Shown here piece after piece: positions 57,876 through 64,000 of a stretch of 64,000 nt of DNA (its first letter is position 1; every line of letters starts with the position of its first letter). The DNA lies in assembly GCF_012489685.1 (NCBI RefSeq), contig NC_080042.1:19234150-19298149 (forward strand). The letters run 5' to 3'. The position numbers and the translations under genes were made by a program. Under the pieces are notes generated by a model. That model searched no databases. It saw only the letters and a program-made list of their open reading frames with translations, and was not told the DNA's origin. This stretch comes from Lotus japonicus (Eukaryota > Streptophyta > Magnoliopsida > Fabales > Fabaceae).

Positions 57876-60800
57876 TGTAAGGCCCAACTTTTTCAGTTTG
57901 TACCAAGTGAATAAATTCTTATTCACCAGTAGGTTTGATGCATGGCGAAGGGAAACCTGAACAAGAGTTTAGTAAATGAAATAAATGTATGAAGGAGAAA
58001 GTTCAGGAAAAGTCTGAGGTTCGTATTGAAGTCGATAAAAGTTATAGCACGATCGTTTTACGCTTAAACCTAGGTCAGAAACCCTAGTATATAGCTAATT
58101 TTCACTTTTAGGCACGAAGGAAGTTAATTCCAAAAATCTTCAGAGAAATGTTAGAACTTCTCTTTTTCCATATATCACAATCGTTTCGAGGCGAAACTCT
58201 AGGATCTACGAACGTCCGATTCCAATCATCGGAAGTTTGCCGAAACTGAATCCTTGGTATTTCAAAACCCTAGAATTTCTCGACGATGAAGACTTTTTCT
58301 ATTCAGAGCTTCAAATGAATATTCTACACGCGTACACCCATTTCTCTTGATGATTTCAATCTTTCTTCAGAAGGAAGTTTTCCATTCCGACATCCAATGC
58401 AAAAAGCAACTTGTCGGGTAAAATAGTTTTATACCGACTATGCTTTAGTTGCCAAAAATACAAAGAGACCTCATTTTAGTTTTGGAATTCTTTCGCCAAA
58501 ACATATCTATTAATTCACGGAGAATGACGCCGGAAAAATCAGATTCGCGAAACTTTCATTTTCCCGCGAATTTCCAACCTTTATATATAGCAAAGAAAGG
58601 AAGAAAAACTCAAATTTTCCTCCATTTTCTTCATCAAGGCCGCGAGTTCTACAAGGGAGGGAGAAGAGAAGATTTTCTTCATCGTTTGCTTGATCGTCGA
58701 TCAATCAGTCGCTACTTCAAGGCTTCGAGGTATAGTCGCTAATCCTTACCTCTGATCGCTTTTTCCATAGCTTTTTTGTAGAGTTTTCTGAGCGGATAGT
58801 TTATGGGTTTTTGCAAAACTATACTGAATCTTTCATTTCTGATTCTAAACCTCTTCCTTATGCGCCCAAGATCACTTCTGCCGGGTTAGATTTTCCGTTA
58901 TGTCGCCGGAATTCCGCCGGAATCAATTTGAGCCTAAAATACCCATTTTTGGAGGTTTTGGTGTAAAGCTTCAACCTTTAGGCTGAAAACTATCGCCTTA
59001 GCTTAGTGCTAGTAGGATTAGTTGTCATAAACGCCGTTGGTGACGTCCCTGCAAAATTTTATTTTTGGGATTTCAGTTTTGAAAAATCCAAATTTAAAAA
59101 TCAGGACCAAAATACCCCTGCGACAGTTTTTGATCCGATAATTTTTCCGAGTTCAGAATACCTTTAGTTACGGCTTATGAAAGCATAGGAACCAAGTTTG
59201 ATCGAAGAAAAATGGAGCCCCATAATTGCACAAAGTGGCCGAGCCCTATTAGGGGGGAGGAGGAAAATTTCCTTTTCCGAAAACTTGTCTTTTCGCGCTA
59301 GATTATCGTACCTTAGAGTATAGATTACTTCGAGTAACCTTAGTAAGTATCGATAGCTTAGTTTTCGATAGATTCTGATAGTATTTCTGTGGTTTTGCTC
59401 TAAAGGTGATTTTGAGGAATTCCCAGAGGAGCAAGCCTTTGATTGTGAACAAGTGTTAGGAGATCGTCCTGGAGAATCTACAGGTGAGGGTTTCTCACTG
59501 AATCTCTAGTTAATGCTTAGGGTCGATGTTTTCGACATTGTTTATTGTTTATGCACTGGATTGTGTGTGATTGGAAAATGTTTTCTGAGGCTTCGGCTGA
59601 CAATGTAGATGATTCATCTACTGAATGTTTTTGAGATTGACTTACATGCTATGTGCTATGTGGGTAATCTAGGATGTGTGGTGCATGCTTTATACGCTAA
59701 GTGTTAAGTGTTTATGATGAGATTTATGGATATATGACATGTTGTTGATTGTGATGATTTAAATATGCTCTGTACTGGAATCTGAGATTCTGAATGGTGA
59801 GGATAGCGGGCAGGTCATGCCGATTTTATTTTGAGAGTTTTGGAGGAAGCTTGATAGGACGAATGAGATTCGGGCCTTGTTATGATGTTTATGGATCGAG
59901 ACATTCTCTGGAGTCATTTGGGGATTTGGAGATCCCGAGAACTTATAGGATTTGCGATAAGACTAAAAGGATATTATTTTGAAAAGAAAACTCATAAGAC
60001 ATTAAACAACCTCTAAATCTTTAAATACAGATAATAAACTCGAAAGGAAGCTTCGGATGCAAACCTTAGTTTTTGGAAAACAAGAAGTGTCGTCGGATCC
60101 AAGTGTTGAGGAGTTTGGTAAGTTCTGAGTATGTTGGTACTCCTTCGCTCGTTGAGCAGTTTGTTAGCCATCCAAGGGATGAGCCGAGAAGCTTCACTGA
60201 GGCGTGAGACCTTGTGAATGCGGGATACTCCACTGAGGCGTGAGACCTTGTGGAAAGCATGGAACTCCACTGAGGCGTGAGACCTTGTGAGAGCATGAAA
60301 CTTCACTGAAGCGTGAGACTTCGTGCAAGTGTGTAAATTCACTGAGGCGTGAGACCTTGTGAAAGCATAAAACTTCACTGAAGCGTGAGACTTTGTGAAT
60401 GTGTGAGACTCCACTGAAGCGGGAGACTTCGTGAGAGCATTGATGACTCGAAGAGTTATCGTGAGTGGTTGCACTCATTTTATGATTATTGTATTTTGTC
60501 GCAGAATCGACTTTACCTTAGGGTAAGCTTCTAGAGACATTAATTTAGCTAGAACACGTGGCGACGTGTCGAGTGAGGTCGGAGACGTTGTTTGGCTAAT
60601 CAGTGCATTGCATGCACTCATTAAGTGGTTTAAACACGGCGAGATACCGGACCACGGTGGATTCCAAAATTGGTTATAAGACCAGGATTTCCGCGTAAGA
60701 GCGCTGCTAGGTGACTCTTAGTAGCAGACCGAAATGGCAGACCTACGGGTTTACTGCTGATCTGACTACCTTTGTGTGGTGTAAGAGGCACGCGGGCCGA

Positions 60801-61792
60801 AATGGTCCCACCGTGGCTGGTGTTAGGGCTGATCCGTTTGATGTCCATCCGTTCCGGATTGCATATTGGTTGACTGGGTTAACCTGCATATCATTTCATG
60901 CAACATGCATACTGACTTAGTGATGAGTGTGTTTGATACTTGTTAGTTCTACTTGATGCATGTTAACTGTGTTTTACTGTCGTTATATTCTTTGTGGAAT
61001 AATGCAACCCTAGGATGTTATCCCTAGTTATAAGCCTAAGTGGCTAATCCTTTAATGGTATCTATTGGTGGTATTATTTATATAATTCTTTGGAGTTGAC
61101 CCTCGCGTCTTCTGTGTGTGCTTTGGCGAACAAACGCCCTTTGTCAGATCTCTTTGGCGGGCTGATTCATGATGGTTCATCCTTCGGGAGGAACTAGGGT
61201 TGAGATGCAGGAACTGGAGCGTATCGCGGTTGCGAGAGGAGGACGGATGGTGTATGTAGACTAGGTCGTTCTGGATTTCGAATTCGGACGACGATCATGC
61301 TAGCATGTAGGATTGAGTGTTAGTGTGAGCTCCTCGAGATGGGATTAGTGTAGGAGTAGAGTCCTAGCTCTGAACATCATTTTTTCCTTTGGGAACAGGG
61401 TAGTTTCCCACCTATAGCTTTTTGTGTGGTTTCTTTACGGGAATCACAGAGAAATGGTTGGACTTAGGAGGTCTTGCTTCAGGCCGATGGGCCAGCTTAT
61501 TCTCAGTTTTGAGGAATGGTGTTGCGGACACTTGACCTTTCTTGTGGATTGTACCTTTTGCCTTCGGGCGTTACACTTTTCTTTCCGTCACTGGAGGTTT
61601 ACTCGTGACGAGGTTACTACTACAGCGGGGCTGTTTATATATTGTATATTAGTTTTGATTATTGTTATTGTTGGGTTTTATTTAATTCAGTCTTGTCTTA
61701 GTTATTATCAAAAAAAAAAAAATATTTACGTTTTTCCGCATTAAGTTTACTTTTGGTTACTAAAGTGACGCCACCGAAATCGGGGTGTTACA
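57876..61792 (+). mobile_element. Solo LTR Z, 3.9 kb, Ty3/gypsy (Tekay-like)
   Basis: It runs from TGTAAGGCCCAAC to GAAATCGGGGTGTTACA and is flanked by perfect AGACC duplications (57871-57875 and 61793-61797). There is no primer site, coding domain or second LTR, so it reads as one large solo LTR. The terminal GTGACGCCACCGAAATCGGG block is like that of chromovirus LTRs. Lineage is inferred from the ends only. Confidence 0.7.
60192..60447 (+). repeat. 36-37-bp minisatellite inside LTR Z
   Basis: Seven units of CACTGAGGCGTGAGACCTTG type, starting near 60195, 60231, 60268, 60304, 60340, 60375 and 60412. Because most units are 36 bp, all frames stay open on the minus strand and give a repetitive 153-codon frame that I do not regard as a gene. 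Confidence 0.85.
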
Positions 61793-62389
61793 AGACCTAT
61801 TTTTCGTCTCGTGTATCGTATCGTATTATGTATCGTACGATACAAACACACACAAAAATAAGTCATAAATGAAAAATATACGATATATCTAATATAATTA
61901 ATCAAAATATGACAAATGCAAGTCTTCATCTCCTTCAAAATCATCAATAACATGACAAATGCAAAGCACTTCCATACTTGCTAAACTATGCTTTAAACCA
62001 TACTGCAGTAAAGGTGAACAACGTTGAAGTTGAACCCGTAAGCGTTGAAGTTGAACCCTTGTCAAGAGTTGAAATCAGGGATTTAGGGTAATTTCAATCC
62101 CTAAATGCATTGAGTCGACCCACTTTGGCCCAAATTCATAAAAAAAACCCGTAAAAAAAGGCTAAAAAAATTAAAATATCCGAACTGGGTCGCGAGCCTG
62201 ATCCGGTTTGCCCAGTTTCTGTATCGTGCGATACAACTTCGTATCGCGATACAACGATACATGATACAATACAGCCGATACGGACGCGATACATGGACAA
62301 TTCGATACACAGGTACGATACGTATCATTTACCTAAAAAAACGTACCGTATCGCGTATCGTATCGGTGTGTCGGTCGATACTTACTACC

Positions 62390-62529
62390 ATCATTTGCGA
62401 AATAACAAGCTTTAAATTCAGTTACTTTCTCTCTCTAAGCGGTTACGCTCTCATTCTCTCTAGGAATCTCACATCACGTTCCTTACATTCTAGGTACTAT
62501 ACCTCATCTCAATGTTCATGATGGAACAT
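62390..62529 (+). repeat. Short repeat X, copy 2, right part
   Basis: It resumes with TCATTTGCGAAATAACAAGC, TCTCTAAGCGGTTACGCTCT and CCTCATCTCAATGTTC, matching the reverse complement of 22924-23060. Confidence 0.65.
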
Positions 62530-64000
62530 AAATTCTCGTCGAAAGAGTATCCCATCGAGTAATGTGTAGTGTCCCGCCTCTCTCCTTTGTTCCTTTGAGT
62601 ACTTCACTACCTCACTTGGTTCTCCCGCCAAAATGTCTATGATGGGGTCCATCCAAGTTTCTTGGCGGTCAACTGAGGCCACCGACTCTCCTTCTATGCT
62701 AGGATTGGCCAGCGTCTCTTGGATCACACTTCGATTATTTCCAGGCTTCCGAGTGCTTGCCAATTTTTCCAGGGCGTCTGCCCTTTGATTCTGTGCCCTT
62801 GGCACGAACTCAACTACGACCTCTTGCAATCGACTCATCAATAGCCGTACTCGTTCAAGATATTTTATCAAGGCCGGTTCCTTCACCTGGAATTCCCCAT
62901 TTACTTGGCTTGCTACTAACAGCGAGTCCGTTCTAACCAGCAAACTATCAATTTGCACCTCAATTGCTAGCTTCAGACCTGCGATCAGAGCCTCATACTC
63001 TGCCTGATTATTGTTGGCTTTTAAATTGGAATCTAAGGGACTGCTCTAACACTAGCTCCCCAGGCCCTTGTAGAGTGACCCCTACTCCACTTCCGTTGTC
63101 GTTCGATGACCCATCAACAAACAACGTCCATTGCGTGCTTACCTTCTCACCGTCCTCGGGCGTTAGCTCTACCACAAAATCAGCTAAAGTCCGCGCACCG
63201 ACCTTCCCCCTTTTGTCATATTGCAAACCGTATTCCGATAACTCAACCGACCACGCGACGAGTCTTCCTAACAAATCTGGCTTCTGCAACACCTGTCTCA
63301 GAGGAAGATCAGTCCTTACTTTTACCTGAAAGCTTTGAAAGTAAGGTCTTAAGCGTGGGGCGGTAACGAGGATGGCGAGCGCCGCCTTCTCTATCTTCTG
63401 ATACCTGATTTCCGCCCCTTGGAGTGTATGGCTTACAAAGTAAACTATTTTTTGTTCTCCGTCTACCTCCTGAAGGATTACCGAGCTGATCGCACGATCG
63501 CTGACGGAAAAATACAAGTGCAAAGGAAGACCCTAGACAGGCTTCGATAGAACGGGCGGTGCGGACAACATTTCTTTAAGGCGGTTAAAGGCCTCTTCAC
63601 ACTCCGAACTCCATTTAAACGCCGCGTTCTTCTTGAGGCATTTGAAGAACGGAGCCGATTTGTCGCCCGAATGAGGGAGAAACCTAGATAGGGCTGCAAT
63701 CTGCCCCGTCAGGCGCTGCACCTCCTTCACGCTACTTGGGCTCTTCATTTCCTGGATCGCCTTACACTTATCTGGGTTGATCTCAATTCCTCTCGTCGTC
63801 ATCATGAAGCCTAGGAACTTCCCGCCCTATATACCAAAAGAACATTTCTCCGGATTGAGCCTCATGTTATGCTTTCGGAGCCTGCCAAAAGCTTCTGTTA
63901 AATCCTCGTGATGGCTTGATCCCAAAACTGACTTTACGATCATATCATCAACGTAGACCTCCATGTTCCTTCCCACATGGCCCTCGAATACGCTATCCAT
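62530..64000 (-). pseudogene. pol: Tat copy 2 pol: RT and dual RNase H, runs off the window
   Basis: Minus strand from the window end: RT palm with MEVYVDDMIVKS (near 63950), a TAG in the FGI-GGKFLG stretch near 63824, then LTGQIAALSRFLPHSGDKS and CEEAFNRLKEML. The first RNase H (LHLYFSVSDRAISSVILQE, FVSHTLQGAEIRYQ) is followed by the archaeal-like second one (TLFVDGSSNDNGSGVG). A frameshift near 63010-63020 splits NNNQAEYEALIAGLK. The end (LLDGILFRRE) is where insertion X cuts in. RT, RNase H, second RNase H, integrase is the Tat order. Gag and the 5' LTR lie beyond 64000. Confidence 0.85.

Larger units (their letters stand above)
57837..62389. mobile_element. TIR element Y with TATCGTA-type subterminal motifs
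   Basis: The ends are GGTAGTTAAATCG on the left and the reverse complement of GGTAGTAAGTATCG on the right. The subterminal DNA is packed with variants of CGTATCGTATCG in both orientations (57848-57869, 61805-61850, 62218-62380). It is about 0.63 kb once the nested LTR Z is removed. No transposase is seen. The flanks suggest only a 2-3-bp duplication (AT), so the superfamily is uncertain. Confidence 0.6.

Noticed and set aside
60192..60447. CRISPR-like array
   Set aside because: The units are contiguous with no unique spacers, in a plant LTR. It is a minisatellite.
60013..60474. 153-codon minus-strand frame with 12-residue repeats
   Set aside because: It is produced by the 36-bp minisatellite in LTR Z, which keeps every frame open. 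No conserved domain or start context.

Overview
This is a plant nuclear window, most likely from a legume (inference from the Sirevirus, Cassandra and Tat-type repeats and from intron-rich dicot genes). It splits into a gene-bearing part (1-19,200) and a deeply nested retrotransposon block (about 19,200-64,000). I saw no prokaryotic or organellar features.

Gene-bearing part. At 394-1667 is a Pack-MULE: long terminal inverted repeats, a perfect 9-bp target duplication, and a captured SYP1-type syntaxin fragment. At 3405-4725 is a Cassandra TRIM with three tandem LTRs, each holding a 5S-rRNA-derived block. The + strand gene at 5812-9135 (six exons, 239 aa) is ABA4-like, a plastid membrane protein needed for neoxanthin synthesis. 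The - strand gene at 12690-18178 (ten exons, 360 aa) resembles the N-terminal membrane half of ZnT5/MTP12 zinc transporters and has no cation-efflux domain. Between them are a SINE remnant, a TIR element and a Tourist-like MITE. A spermidine-synthase-fold methyltransferase fragment follows at 18594-19211.

Repeat block. Two degenerate Tat-lineage Ty3/gypsy elements lie with their pol genes on the - strand (RT, RNase H, second RNase H, integrase). Each has a tail-to-tail ORF on the + strand, with a 78-bp intron, of the 'putative gypsy-type transposon' family. Copy 1 (about 23,310-38,171) is split by Sirevirus A (23,713-33,225), which carries nonsense codons, a frameshift and an ORF3 deletion. 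Copy 2 (about 41,050 to beyond the window end) is split by Sirevirus B (43,485-55,630), a structurally complete Ty1/copia element. B has two LTRs that look identical, intact gag, pol and 949-aa ORF3, and perfect 5-bp target duplications. A second, four-level nest (57,653-62,529) interrupts the pol of copy 2: a short repeat X contains a TIR element Y, which contains a 3.9-kb solo LTR Z. An Athila-like fragment with one LTR lies between the two Tat copies (38,172-41,033).

Most notable signal: both Sireviruses carry, between ORF3 and the 3' LTR, an intact 130-codon ORF on the opposite strand. It encodes a charged, probably coiled-coil protein. About 28 of 130 residues differ between copies with no indels, and each copy has a conserved TATA-containing upstream block. 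Even the otherwise defective element A keeps it open.
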